Below the pieces are notes generated by a model. It did no database searches and was not told the origin of the DNA. It saw only the letters and a list, made by a program, of their open reading frames with translations. A DNA stretch of 64,000 nucleotides from positions 1 to 64,000 of the forward strand of contig CACXCG010000021.1 in the NCBI GenBank assembly GCA_902766125.1, written 5' to 3'. The stretch comes from an uncultured Spirochaetaceae bacterium. GTDB taxonomy: Bacteria; Spirochaetota; Spirochaetia; Treponematales; Treponemataceae. Shown piece by piece: positions 52,310 to 60,906 of the stretch. Both the position numbers and the translations under genes were made by a program. How positions within the stretch are numbered: position 1 is the stretch's first letter; every line of letters begins with the position of its first letter.

Positions 52310-53968
52310 ATGATGCAGAATAAAAGTGTGCTTATCTTAGGTGCAGGTCTCATGCAAAAACCGTCAATCGAAGCGGCAAAGGCACTTGGGTTTAAAACCG
52401 TTGTTGCAGATGCAAATCCCAATGCAGTCTGTGTTCCCTTTGCAGACCGTTTTGAACCTATTGATTTGAAAAACAAAGAAGCGCTCGTAACCCTTGCACA
52501 GTCACTCGGTTCAGACCTTGCGGGCGTGTTTACCGCCGGCACTGATTTTTCTGCCACCGTCTCTTACGTTGCGGAAAAGTGTAACCTTCCGTTCCAGCAT
52601 TCGTATGAAGCAGCATTGAATGCAAGCGATAAAATTTTGATGCGTACCCGTTTTAAGGAAGCAGGCGTTCCTTCTCCAAACTTTACGCAGATTTCCCGTA
52701 CTGAAATTGCATCCTTCATAGCATCAGGTAAACTGGATGAACTTACCTTTCCGTCTGTCGTAAAACCGGTAGACAATATGGGTGCCCGCGGCTGCCGCAT
52801 GATCCGCAGTAAGGAAGAGTTTTTACCCGCAGTAGAAGAAGCTGTCAGAGCATCCCGCACCGGACGCGCTATTCTTGAAGATTACATGCACGGCTCAGAG
52901 TATTCAATCGATGCAGTTGTGTATCACGATACGCTTACCATAACCGGCTTTGCAGACCGCCACATTTATTACGAACCGTATTTTATTGAAATGGGACACA
53001 CCATGCCCACTGAAGCAGAAGAATCAGTTAAATTAGAGCTGATTGCCTGTTTTGCCCGCGGCATCAAAGCGTTAGGACTTACCTGTGGTGTTGCAAAGGC
53101 AGACATCAAGTATACCGACAAAGGTCCCATGATCGGAGAAATTGCAGCACGTCTTTCCGGCGGATACATGTCTGGCTGGACCTATCCCTATGCGTCTTCA
53201 CTGAATTTAACCAAACAGGCTCTGATGATTGCAACCGGTCAGGAACCCGAAGATTTACTGCAGCACAGGCGTCCGCTTGCAGTGCATGATGTTCCGTTTG
53301 GAATTTATGAAGTTCCGTGTGCACAGGTCAGTGCAGAACGTGCATGGCTTTCTGTTCCGGGAACTGTACGTGCCGTGTATGGTGCAGAGCAGGCTGCTGC
53401 AGTTCCGTTTGTTCAGGATACCTTCTTACGGGCTAAAGAGGGAAGTGCAGTCGTGTTCCCGCGCAACAATGTAGAAAAATGCGGTAATGCAATTTCCCGT
53501 GCGCCCTCACGCGAACTAGCCGTAAACGCAAGCCAGATGTGTGCCGCAACGTTTGTTCTTCGCCTTGAAGCTCCAAATCCGGAAACCGACGCCTTCCTTG
53601 CCGGTAAAGTATTAAAATCAGAAAAAGGATTTCCTCCCTCTCTGTTTACACTGGATGAAGCGCTTCGTAATTCCTTTGTTGCTTCCCTTGCAGATTGTCC
53701 TGATATTCCTGAAGACAGTCCGGCATTGCCATTGCTGCCTTCTGTTTTGGAAAGCATTTCGGGTACACTGGAAGACTGCAATCACCGTACGCTGAACCAG
53801 ACTCTGCGTTTATTCGACACACTCTGTCCCGTTCACCCGACACTGAATGCTAAGCGTTTCTGGACTTCGGTTATTCGCGGTGGCATACAGGGAGCACTTT
53901 ATGTTGCCGATGAAGCACAGTATCAGCGCAGTCAGAAAACTTCGCATCATTCACGGAGAAACAAATGA
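52310..53968 (+). CDS. ATP-grasp ligase
   Basis: 552 residues. N-terminal Rossmann-like pre-ATP-grasp (SVLILGAGLMQKPSIEAAKA), ATP-grasp core with FPSVVKPVDNMGARGC, AILEDYMHGSEYSIDAVV and MIGEIAARLSGGYMSGW, and a C-terminal extension of about 200 residues without a recognised fold. ATP-grasp enzymes join a carboxylate to an amine or thiol via acyl-phosphate. In this operon it might modify the sugar acid; that is inference. AGGAG precedes the ATG. Confidence 0.8.
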   Translation: MMQNKSVLILGAGLMQKPSIEAAKALGFKTVVADANPNAVCVPFADRFEPIDLKNKEALVTLAQSLGSDLAGVFTAGTDFSATVSYVAEKCNLPFQHSYEAALNASDKILMRTRFKEAGVPSPNFTQISRTEIASFIASGKLDELTFPSVVKPVDNMGARGCRMIRSKEEFLPAVEEAVRASRTGRAILEDYMHGSEYSIDAVVYHDTLTITGFADRHIYYEPYFIEMGHTMPTEAEESVKLELIACFARGIKALGLTCGVAKADIKYTDKGPMIGEIAARLSGGYMSGWTYPYASSLNLTKQALMIATGQEPEDLLQHRRPLAVHDVPFGIYEVPCAQVSAERAWLSVPGTVRAVYGAEQAAAVPFVQDTFLRAKEGSAVVFPRNNVEKCGNAISRAPSRELAVNASQMCAATFVLRLEAPNPETDAFLAGKVLKSEKGFPPSLFTLDEALRNSFVASLADCPDIPEDSPALPLLPSVLESISGTLEDCNHRTLNQTLRLFDTLCPVHPTLNAKRFWTSVIRGGIQGALYVADEAQYQRSQKTSHHSRRNK

Positions 53969-55008
53969 AAGCACACCTGCGTTTTGTAATCTGTTCCGTT
54001 ATCATAAGTCTCTTTGCGACAGGCACTGTTTTTGCACAGTCGGCTAAGCTGGTAAACCTGAGTGAAAGTTCTGCTCAGGCAGGCATGACCCTGTACTGGG
54101 ATCCGCTTGCATTGTGCGGAATTCTTGAACAGAACGGACATCAGATTGCATTTCAGGCAGGCGATGATTTTGTGCTTGAAGATTATACGCATATCCGTCA
54201 GGTAGATGCCCCGGTTGTTCAGAACGGAACGCTTATGGTAACCCAGGCTTTTTTAAGTTCCGCAGAAAATTTCATTAAAACTGAATCAAGTGCTTCTCAG
54301 TACCGCATCGGTGCAATTCTTATAGATCCCGGTCACGGCGGAAAAGACCCCGGTGCCAACGCAACCTACACGGTGGGCGGTAAAAAAGTTACCGTCAACG
54401 AAAAAGACGTTAACCTCAACGTTGCACTGCTTCTGTACGACCGTCTCAAAAAAGCATATCCTGACAAGCGCATCCTCATGACACGCAGTACCGATGTCTT
54501 CCTGTCTCTTGAACAGCGTACCGAAATTGCCAATTCCGTAAAACTTGCGGCAAATGAAGCTATTCTGTATGTTTCCGTGCATGTAAATGCAAGTCTTGAT
54601 AAAAAAGCTACCGGTTATGAAGTGTGGTATCTGAACCCCGGTTACCGCCGCCAGGTTTTAAATGAAGACCTTTCCGGAGACAGTACCGTTAATTCTATCC
54701 TGAATGATATGATGGAAGAAGAGTTTACGACCGAATCCATGCTGATTGCAAACTTTATTCTTGACGGCATTGGAGCTCAGGTGGGTAACCTCAGTAATTC
54801 CCGCGGAATCAAGGCAGAAGAGTGGTTTGTCGTGCGTAACGTAAACATGCCCAGCGTTCTGATAGAAACCGGCTTTCTGACAAATGAAAAGGAAGCGCTT
54901 CTGCTGGTAGATGAGACCTACTTGCAGAAACTAAGCCTTGGGATATATAATGGCCTTGCTGCGTTTGTAACGCACTTTGAACGTTCGCGCGGATTTACCG
55001 GAATGTAA
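53965..55008 (+). CDS. N-acetylmuramoyl-L-alanine amidase (AmiC type)
   Basis: 347 residues. Signal peptide (FVICSVIISLFATGTVFA), a copper-amine-oxidase-N-like segment, then the amidase_3 catalytic domain with Zn ligands and catalytic Glu: LIDPGHGGKDPGA, EKDVNLNVALLLYDRL, LYVSVHVNAS and VLIETGFLTNEKEA. Cleaves peptide stems from murein in the periplasm. Overlaps the ATP-grasp gene by four bases; GGAGAAA upstream. Confidence 0.92.
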   Translation: MKAHLRFVICSVIISLFATGTVFAQSAKLVNLSESSAQAGMTLYWDPLALCGILEQNGHQIAFQAGDDFVLEDYTHIRQVDAPVVQNGTLMVTQAFLSSAENFIKTESSASQYRIGAILIDPGHGGKDPGANATYTVGGKKVTVNEKDVNLNVALLLYDRLKKAYPDKRILMTRSTDVFLSLEQRTEIANSVKLAANEAILYVSVHVNASLDKKATGYEVWYLNPGYRRQVLNEDLSGDSTVNSILNDMMEEEFTTESMLIANFILDGIGAQVGNLSNSRGIKAEEWFVVRNVNMPSVLIETGFLTNEKEALLLVDETYLQKLSLGIYNGLAAFVTHFERSRGFTGM

Positions 55009-55031
55009 GTCCCCCGTATCTGGAGAAAATA

Positions 55032-55490
55032 GTGAAAGAAAGTACAAAAAAACAGCTTGTTTTTCTTCCTCTGCTGATTATGGGTCTTGCCCTTGCACTG
55101 AGTGCTGTCCTGTATGCCGTACGCAATCCATGGCACCGTTATGTCATGTTTTTCGGCGAATACGGTTCTGATAAAATCTATTCTGAAACACGTCTTGTCT
55201 CAAAAGAGGACACTTTTCAGGATCAGGTTCAGGCTTTTACCGATTCTCTGGTGCTGGGACCGCGGACAAACCGTTTTTTACCGCTGTTTGCAAGCGGAAC
55301 GACGGTTGAGTTCTGCATTGTTAAGGACGGAAAAGTATATGTAGGCTTGTCTGAAAACGCACTGTTCTTTTCAGAAGAATGTGCCGATATTAAGACTGGC
55401 ATATCTATGCTTAAACGGAATATTGTGAGGAATTTCACAAATATTGATACTGTAGAGGTGTACATTGACAGTATACAGGTCGAAGGGTAG
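55032..55490 (+). CDS. GerMN-domain membrane protein
   Basis: 152 residues from GTG 55032 (GGAGAAAA upstream). One N-terminal transmembrane helix (VFLPLLIMGLALALSAVLYAV) and a GerMN domain (QVQAFTDSLVLGPRTNRFLP; TTVEFCIVKDGKVYVGLS; LKRNIVRNFTNIDTVEVYID). Such domains often accompany cell-wall amidases, as here. Confidence 0.82.
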   Translation: MKESTKKQLVFLPLLIMGLALALSAVLYAVRNPWHRYVMFFGEYGSDKIYSETRLVSKEDTFQDQVQAFTDSLVLGPRTNRFLPLFASGTTVEFCIVKDGKVYVGLSENALFFSEECADIKTGISMLKRNIVRNFTNIDTVEVYIDSIQVEG

Positions 55491-55535
55491 GGGCTGTTAC
55501 GGCGAAAAAACTTGTGTAAAAAACAAAAAAAGCCG

Positions 55536-55564
55536 TTGACAAAAAACCCGACTTGTTAGATACT
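55536..55564 (+). promoter_or_regulatory. promoter of flaA (TTGACA-N17-GATACT)
   Basis: TTGACA (55536-55541), 17 bases, GATACT (55559-55564). The leader of about 38 bases carries AAGGAG seven bases before ATG 55609. A sigma-70-like rather than sigma-28 promoter. Confidence 0.72.
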
Positions 55565-55608
55565 ATATTGTACAAGGCTACATCAAAGCGTATAAGAAGG
55601 AGCTTCGA

Positions 55609-56673
55609 ATGAAGAAAATTGTAATGTTGACTGCAGCTGCCATGCTTTTGGCTGGAAGTGCATTCGCAAAGACACAGACGCTCATTGACTTCACCAATCT
55701 TGAAGCTGATTGCGTCATGGACGAAAACGGAAACGCCACGGAGAACGGCCGTACTGTGATGGACTATTCAATTGCCGCAGGTGCTTCTTTCACTGATGAT
55801 CAGAAGTCTTTGATGAAGACTTCTCTCGCTCTGCCTAACTGGGAAGTTGTTCTTAACTCTTCTGCTCAGAATGTGCAGTCTAAGGGTCTGTCAGTTGTAA
55901 AGGCTGCCCCTGTTAAAGAGAGCGCGGAAGTTCCGTTCGCAGGTAAGGACGTTATGGGTGTTCGCATCCTGTTCCCGACCTGGAATTCAAATGCAAATGC
56001 AAAGATCGTTCCTCCGTTCGAGATTCAGGCTTATGAACCGCTTTCAGATAACGATGCTGACGGTAACCGCCAGGAACCCACTGCAGAGCAGAAGGGTAAA
56101 TATCTGTTCGAAGGACAGAATGCTGACGAAGGTTTCGGTCTTATCCACAATGTTGGAACTATCAAATCAATTTCAGTAACTACAATGGGCGACAACTTCC
56201 CCCATTCACTGTATGTTCTGCTTACCGACAACGACAACGTAGAGCGCCGCTACTACATGGGTACTCTGGAGTTTGACGGATGGAAGACACTGGTATGGAA
56301 CAACCCTGATTACATTTCAGAAGTTCGTACCCGCGAAATCCGCATCTACCCCATCTATCCTCGTGGAGTTCCGTTTGTTAAGTTCTCTGGTTTCCAGATC
56401 TGCCGTGACGCAGCTGACATTGGTTCAGACTTCGTAGGATACTTCAAAGACGTTCGCATCATCTATGACCTGGCTGTTCTTACAGCAGACCGCGACATCG
56501 ATGAAGAAGATCTGTGGGGAATCATCACACAGAAAGAAAAAGAGCGCCAGGCTGCAGAAATCAGCCGCTTCGGTAACAAGCAGGTTAACCGCGTTATCGA
56601 ACGCACAAAGATGTCTACAGCAGACGAACTCTTCGATACAGACGACTACAAGAACTCTGGTTCACAGCAGTAA
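55609..56673 (+). CDS. flaA: periplasmic flagellar filament outer-layer protein FlaA
   Basis: 354 residues. Cleavable signal peptide (MLTAAAMLLAGSAFA), then the spirochaete FlaA domain: QTLIDFTNLEADC, VMGVRILFPTWNSNANAKIV, PPFEIQAYEP, DGWKTLVWNNPDYI and REIRIYPIYPRGVPFVKFSG. FlaA forms the sheath around the FlaB core in periplasmic flagella. Codon use (CGC, AAG, TTC, CTG) looks like that of a highly expressed gene. Own promoter, strong Shine-Dalgarno and terminator. Confidence 0.95.
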   Translation: MKKIVMLTAAAMLLAGSAFAKTQTLIDFTNLEADCVMDENGNATENGRTVMDYSIAAGASFTDDQKSLMKTSLALPNWEVVLNSSAQNVQSKGLSVVKAAPVKESAEVPFAGKDVMGVRILFPTWNSNANAKIVPPFEIQAYEPLSDNDADGNRQEPTAEQKGKYLFEGQNADEGFGLIHNVGTIKSISVTTMGDNFPHSLYVLLTDNDNVERRYYMGTLEFDGWKTLVWNNPDYISEVRTREIRIYPIYPRGVPFVKFSGFQICRDAADIGSDFVGYFKDVRIIYDLAVLTADRDIDEEDLWGIITQKEKERQAAEISRFGNKQVNRVIERTKMSTADELFDTDDYKNSGSQQ

Positions 56674-56689
56674 TCGTCAATGCTTTCAG

Positions 56690-56757
56690 ACAGGTAGTAA
56701 GTCGATTGGGCTTACTGTCTGTCGCCTTCAGCCGTTCTGCGTGAACGGCTTTTTTTA
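56690..56757 (+). terminator. flaA terminator with a preceding hairpin
   Basis: AGCCGTTC and GAACGGCT (56730-56750) form an eight-base stem followed by T7: a standard terminator. Just before it a weaker hairpin (about 56690-56725, AGTAAG with CTTACT and flanking CAG/CTG pairs) could stabilise the mRNA end. Confidence 0.85.
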
Positions 56758-56806
56758 TTGCAGATATAAACCTGTTTACAATTAGAAAAGTTGGTACGGA
56801 AAGAAA

Positions 56807-58063
56807 ATGGAAGCTACACAGCAACTGCCCGCAAAAGAAGCAATGCGAAATCTGTATGCCTCATATCAGCCGGTGTTTCTGCAGGTTCTTGACCTGATGG
56901 AACAAAAACTCAAGACCGTTATTTCGCTTCCGTCTAATCCCACCTATAAATCACGTATTAAATCGTTTGAAAGCTATTACAAAAAAGTCCTCAGAAAAAA
57001 ATCCGAAGATGCTGCTTCACGCACACTTGTTCCGCTTACCGACATGATTGGTATCCGTGTTATCTGTGCCTTTCTTGAAGATCTTGATGTTGTAGAAAAA
57101 CAACTGCAGGCTGCATTTGACGTTACTGAAATTGAGCGTAAGGGAAATGATCAGACCGTAAAGGAATTCGGCTATGAATCAGTTCATGTGCTGGTAAAAA
57201 TTCCCAAAGAATGTATGCCCTCTATGCCTCAGCCCGTATTACCCGAAGACACTGTTGTAGAAATTCAAATCCGTACTATTTTGCAGGATGCATGGGCAGA
57301 AGTTGAACACGAACTTATCTACAAGTCAGAGTTTAATCCTTTTGATAAACCGTTACGCCGAAAGCTGGCCTCTATAAATGCAAGTCTTACTTTGGCAGAT
57401 ATTATATTCCAGGAAATCCGTGACTATCAGAAAAAGCTTCAGAACGAACTGGACTTCAGACGAAATACTTTTTACGAAAAAGCAGATATTGTTACCGGAG
57501 ATGCGCTTCCTGACGCCAAACCTGCAGTTGCGGTTCCTCCTCCAGAATCAATTGTCGATACCTCTCCGTACACAAAGGGTACTATAGACGACCTGGTGCT
57601 TGAAGCACTGCATGCACATAATACCGGAAACCTGCAGAAAGCGGTTCATATTTACACGCAGATTCTTGAATCGACACCGCAGCCGCCTGCAATTGTTCAG
57701 TCAGTTATTCTTAAACACCGCGGTATGGCATATTTTGCACAGAACCGTTATGACGAATCGCTTGCAGATTTTAAGCAGAGTATTGTGCAGGATCCCAAAA
57801 ATTTCCGTGCTTACTACTACGAAGGCATTGTGTACAGTGTGCAGGGTAACGAAAAGGACGCAATTAAAAGTTTTGATGCCTCTATAGAACTGAACGCATA
57901 CCACAGTCACGTGTATTACCGTCGTGCACTCTCATACTTTAACCTGGGCGACTATCAGAAAGCTCTTGCAGATTTAGATGCTGCAGACAGACTGGGACTA
58001 AAATCTGAAGATGCTCAGCTTTTGCGTGCAAAACTCATGAAAAAATTTGACATGTCTTTATAA
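56807..58063 (+). CDS. RelA/SpoT-type small alarmone synthetase fused to TPRs
   Basis: 418 residues. Residues about 15-215 are an RSH synthetase domain: YKSRIKSFESYYKK, LTDMIGIRVICAF, EFGYESVHVLVKI, EIQIRTILQDAWAEVEHELIYK. No hydrolase domain is present. After a Pro-rich linker (about 230-260), four TPRs (about 265-410) close the protein. It should make (p)ppGpp or a relative, with the TPRs as partner-binding or sensing part. A possible -10 TACAAT lies at 56777-56782; GGAAAG precedes the ATG. The next gene is 17 bases on. Confidence 0.85.
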   Translation: MEATQQLPAKEAMRNLYASYQPVFLQVLDLMEQKLKTVISLPSNPTYKSRIKSFESYYKKVLRKKSEDAASRTLVPLTDMIGIRVICAFLEDLDVVEKQLQAAFDVTEIERKGNDQTVKEFGYESVHVLVKIPKECMPSMPQPVLPEDTVVEIQIRTILQDAWAEVEHELIYKSEFNPFDKPLRRKLASINASLTLADIIFQEIRDYQKKLQNELDFRRNTFYEKADIVTGDALPDAKPAVAVPPPESIVDTSPYTKGTIDDLVLEALHAHNTGNLQKAVHIYTQILESTPQPPAIVQSVILKHRGMAYFAQNRYDESLADFKQSIVQDPKNFRAYYYEGIVYSVQGNEKDAIKSFDASIELNAYHSHVYYRRALSYFNLGDYQKALADLDAADRLGLKSEDAQLLRAKLMKKFDMSL

Positions 58064-58080
58064 CTGAGGACGAAGCGCAC

Positions 58081-58833
58081 ATGGAAAAACAACTGTACAT
58101 CAAACAGCTGCGTCCAGAGCTCTATCTTATGGATGAAGCGCATGAGTCAACCGGGTATCTTGTTATTGGAAAAGATAAGGCCTGTCTTATAGATACCATG
58201 AACGGCTACAACGATCTTCATAAAACAGTCAGAGAAATAACCGATAAACCGGTAATTGTTATTAACACTCACGGTCACCCGGATCATATCTTTGGCAATG
58301 TGTTTTTTGACAGGGCTTTTTTACATGCTGATGATTTTGCCCTTGCACAGTCTTTTTGCAATGATAAAAAAATGTCGCCGTTTGAGCCAATTACTCAGGG
58401 TGATGTAATTGATTTAGGCGGGAAACACCTTGAAGTATACAGTTTACCAGGACACACAAGAGGAAGTATTCTTCTGCTTTTAAAAGAAGAGCGCATTCTG
58501 TTTACGGGGGATGCGGTTAATCATCATGTGTGGATGCAGCTTGAAGGCTGTCCTTCTATGACTCAGTTTGTAAAAAATCTTGATCAAGTCATGTTCCTGG
58601 AAAAAGAAGCTGATTTTATTCTGCACGGTCACGCCCGTAAGTTTGATGATATTTCCCTGATGCATTGCGTTCGTCAGGGTGCCTTAGAAATAAGCGAAGG
58701 TGACACTTTAAAAGACGAAATCTATCCGTGGTTTGGCGGAACGGCTAAACAGCATCATTTTAAGCTGGAAGAGGGAAAGCAGTACAGCCAGCTGCACAGC
58801 GTAATCTGTTACAACGATGTGACTGTCAGTTGA
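58081..58833 (+). CDS. metallo-beta-lactamase-fold hydrolase
   Basis: 250 residues. Metal motif VINTHGHPDHIFGN (HxHxDH), followed by SLPGHTRGSI, LFTGDAVN and FILHGHAR. The family includes glyoxalase II-like and lactonase-like hydrolases; substrate unknown. GAGGA lies ten bases before the ATG. Probably co-transcribed with the alarmone synthetase. Confidence 0.85.
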   Translation: MEKQLYIKQLRPELYLMDEAHESTGYLVIGKDKACLIDTMNGYNDLHKTVREITDKPVIVINTHGHPDHIFGNVFFDRAFLHADDFALAQSFCNDKKMSPFEPITQGDVIDLGGKHLEVYSLPGHTRGSILLLLKEERILFTGDAVNHHVWMQLEGCPSMTQFVKNLDQVMFLEKEADFILHGHARKFDDISLMHCVRQGALEISEGDTLKDEIYPWFGGTAKQHHFKLEEGKQYSQLHSVICYNDVTVS

Positions 58834-58868
58834 TGCAGATTATTTATTTAAAAAGTACACGTCTGCTC

Positions 58869-58897
58869 TTGACAAAACTGATTCAATTCGATATAGT
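58869..58897 (+). promoter_or_regulatory. promoter of tRNA-Glu
   Basis: TTGACA (58869-58874)-N17-TATAGT (58892-58897), 13 bases before the mature tRNA. Confidence 0.88.
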
Positions 58898-58910
58898 GTT
58901 AACATCTTAA

Positions 58911-58982
58911 GTCTCCTTCGTCTAGTGGTTAGGACATCGGGTTTTCATCCCGCCAACGCGGGTTCAATTCCCACAGGAGATG
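58911..58982 (+). tRNA. tRNA-Glu (anticodon TTC)
   Basis: Acceptor GTCTCCT pairs with AGGAGAT; the D loop has TAGTGGTTAGGA; the anticodon loop TTTTCAT gives anticodon TTC; the T arm is GCGGGTTCAATTCCCAC. Discriminator G at 58982; CCA is not encoded. It is a substrate of MnmA encoded at 15120. Confidence 0.95.
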
Positions 58983-58983
58983 T

Positions 58984-59031
58984 GACAAAAAATAAAAGGC
59001 TACTCTAACGGGTAGCCTTTTATTTTTTGTC
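58984..59031 (+). terminator. 20-bp perfect stem terminator after tRNA-Glu
   Basis: Bases 58984-59003 and 59012-59031 are exact inverted copies (GACAAAAAATAAAAGGCTAC) with an eight-base loop. The A and T runs lie within the stem, so it can act in both directions. Confidence 0.85.
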
Positions 59032-59033
59032 GT

Positions 59034-59074
59034 CAAGAAAAACCTAGTTTATATAATAAACTAGGTTTTTCTTG
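59034..59074. repeat. 18-bp perfect inverted repeat
   Basis: CAAGAAAAACCTAGTTTA (59034-59051) and its exact reverse complement (59057-59074) with a TATAA loop. Starts two bases after the previous hairpin. The role may be a further bidirectional terminator; no T run follows outside the stem. Confidence 0.75.
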
Positions 59075-59142
59075 CGTGTGTCAAACTAATTGCAAAAAGG
59101 ATTTTTTTTCCGAGAGAGACGGCTTTTTTGTTTACTTAGTGT

Positions 59143-59176
59143 AAAAAAAAGGGCTAGCCGGTTGGACTAGCCCTTT
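59143..59176 (-). terminator. terminator of the AspT-like transporter gene
   Basis: On the minus strand AAAGGGCTAG (59167-59176) pairs with CTAGCCCTTT (59148-59157), followed by further T to 59143. It lies 17 bases after the stop codon. Confidence 0.85.
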
Positions 59177-59192
59177 ATGTTTTTAATTCAGA

Positions 59193-60428
59193 CTATCTGA
59201 ACAGAATGATAAGCATTTGTGAAACGATTACAACTGCAACCAGTGCAATGGGGTATGTAGAAGCGTATGCTCCTGCTACTTTTTCTGTTCCAGCAGTTGA
59301 AATCAGGGTTCCTAAAGCCGGAGTAGATGTCATGCCTCCGCAGATAGAACCCAGGTTGTTCAGGAGGTTCAGTTTGAGTACGTACTTTGCAAACAGATAT
59401 CCGATAATCATCGGAAGCAGTGTCATAATGATTCCGTAGATAAAGTATACCCATTCAAAGTATTTAACAAAGCTTGCACCACCGGCAACACCTGCACCAA
59501 TCAAGAACAGCATCAGTCCCAGTTCGCGGAATACTTTCAGTGTTGATTCCTGAGGCATAATGCTTACTTTTCCAATTTTCTGGAAGTGTCCAAAGATAAG
59601 TGAAAGAATCAGACAGCCGCCTGTTGTGGTAAGCGAGAAGTTTCCAAACTTGAATGAACCAAAGAAAACTCCCAGGACTGCAACCAGAGAGAATGCACAG
59701 AATCCAAACGGATCAAGTTCAAGTTCTTTACCGGTCAGTTTTGAAGGAGCTTCAGGTGCAGATTCAGAAAGTTTTGCGCGTTCAACATCCATGTTTGCTT
59801 TTGCAAATTTGGGTACCAGCTGAACAAACAGAACAACACCTACAACACCAAACAGGTATGCAATTCCGTGACCTACGGCAACAATTGATTCAAGCTGATC
59901 TGCGGTGTAGTTTGCAGAAGCGGTAACTGTTGCTTTTGCAGCCGAGAATGCAGGTGTAGAAGTAAGAGAGCCGGAAAGAAGACCAACCAGCATTGCTGAA
60001 ACTTCTTCAAGGTCGCGTCCGTATACTTTGCTGTCGAATATGATACAGCCGGCGCAGGAAAGTCCGCCACAAAGAATGATTATTACACCCAGCAGAATGT
60101 AAGACTTAAAGTTCTTTTTCAAGTCGCCAAAGAAACTTGGGCCTGCAATAAAACCAACTGATGTAACAAACAGAATCAAACCTAAGTTTTCAACGATCTT
60201 AAGTGCGTTTGAAACATAGGATTTTTCGCCCACCATAAGCTGATTTGCAAGTGGTGTATACAGGAATGCACCAAACAAAAGGGCTACAATAAAAACGCCT
60301 GCAGTTCCTAAAGAAACACCCTTAACGGTGATTCTTCCCAACAGGTATCCTAATCCTGCGATTACAAATACACAGAAAACCAAAAAACTGATTGTCTTGA
60401 TTGACAAGATTCCAGCAAACAGAGTCAT
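59193..60428 (-). CDS. AspT/YidE-family transporter without TrkA-C domains
   Basis: 411 residues and ten or so membrane helices. The two halves carry matching motifs, LSGSLTSTPAFSAAKA and CGGMTSTPALGTLIS, the internal duplication of aspartate:alanine exchanger-type transporters. The central loop (about 215-245) is short and lacks the paired RCK_C domains of AspT. Likely carries an amino or organic acid; substrate unknown. GAGGT seven bases before the ATG. Confidence 0.82.
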   Translation of the reverse strand: MTLFAGILSIKTISFLVFCVFVIAGLGYLLGRITVKGVSLGTAGVFIVALLFGAFLYTPLANQLMVGEKSYVSNALKIVENLGLILFVTSVGFIAGPSFFGDLKKNFKSYILLGVIIILCGGLSCAGCIIFDSKVYGRDLEEVSAMLVGLLSGSLTSTPAFSAAKATVTASANYTADQLESIVAVGHGIAYLFGVVGVVLFVQLVPKFAKANMDVERAKLSESAPEAPSKLTGKELELDPFGFCAFSLVAVLGVFFGSFKFGNFSLTTTGGCLILSLIFGHFQKIGKVSIMPQESTLKVFRELGLMLFLIGAGVAGGASFVKYFEWVYFIYGIIMTLLPMIIGYLFAKYVLKLNLLNNLGSICGGMTSTPALGTLISTAGTEKVAGAYASTYPIALVAVVIVSQMLIILFR

Positions 60429-60460
60429 ATAAGACCTCGATCTATAATAATTTGAACTAT

Positions 60461-60489
60461 ATTATAGTAAAAACGCTATTGCTCGTCAA
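60461..60489 (-). promoter_or_regulatory. promoter of the AspT-like gene
   Basis: TTGACG (60484-60489)-N17-TATAAT (60461-60466), with a leader of about 25 bases. Confidence 0.82.
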
Positions 60490-60504
60490 TGTTTGCAAAT
60501 TCTG

Positions 60505-60906
60505 CTAAAGCTGAGCTACGCTGACCCCCTGAGATTTTGCTATCTGTGCAAGTGTTGCATCCATGGTAACCAGAGTTGCAGCATTTCTTCGGGCAAGCGT
60601 AAAGTAAAACATATCGTATGCAGGATGCTTTAGGTGAATTGACTCATGTAAGGATTCCACTGCATTTTCCCCGCTGTCTTCGTATTCATCTACATATTGA
60701 AGCATTAACGCAAGGGTAAGCTGCGCATTCTGTTCATCAAGATATGCACCTTTTTCATATTTTGCAAGTACATTGGTAACTTCGTTTATAAACAGGTGAG
60801 GAGCCAGTACTCTGTCTGCATTCAAAAGAAGTTCCCGGATGGGAGCCGCATGAGGTCTGTTGAATGCAACTTCAAATGCTGCACTTGCGTCTAAAACTAT
60901 AGTCAT
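60505..60906 (-). CDS. PIN-domain toxin (VapC/FitB-like)
   Basis: 133 residues. PIN acidic residues are in place: Asp6 (IVLDASAA), Glu42 (FINEVTNVL), Asp98 (AYDMFYF) and Asp116 (TMDATLA). Such toxins cut tRNA or rRNA. It overlaps the antitoxin gene by four bases, the usual translational coupling. Confidence 0.9.
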   Translation of the reverse strand: MTIVLDASAAFEVAFNRPHAAPIRELLLNADRVLAPHLFINEVTNVLAKYEKGAYLDEQNAQLTLALMLQYVDEYEDSGENAVESLHESIHLKHPAYDMFYFTLARRNAATLVTMDATLAQIAKSQGVSVAQL

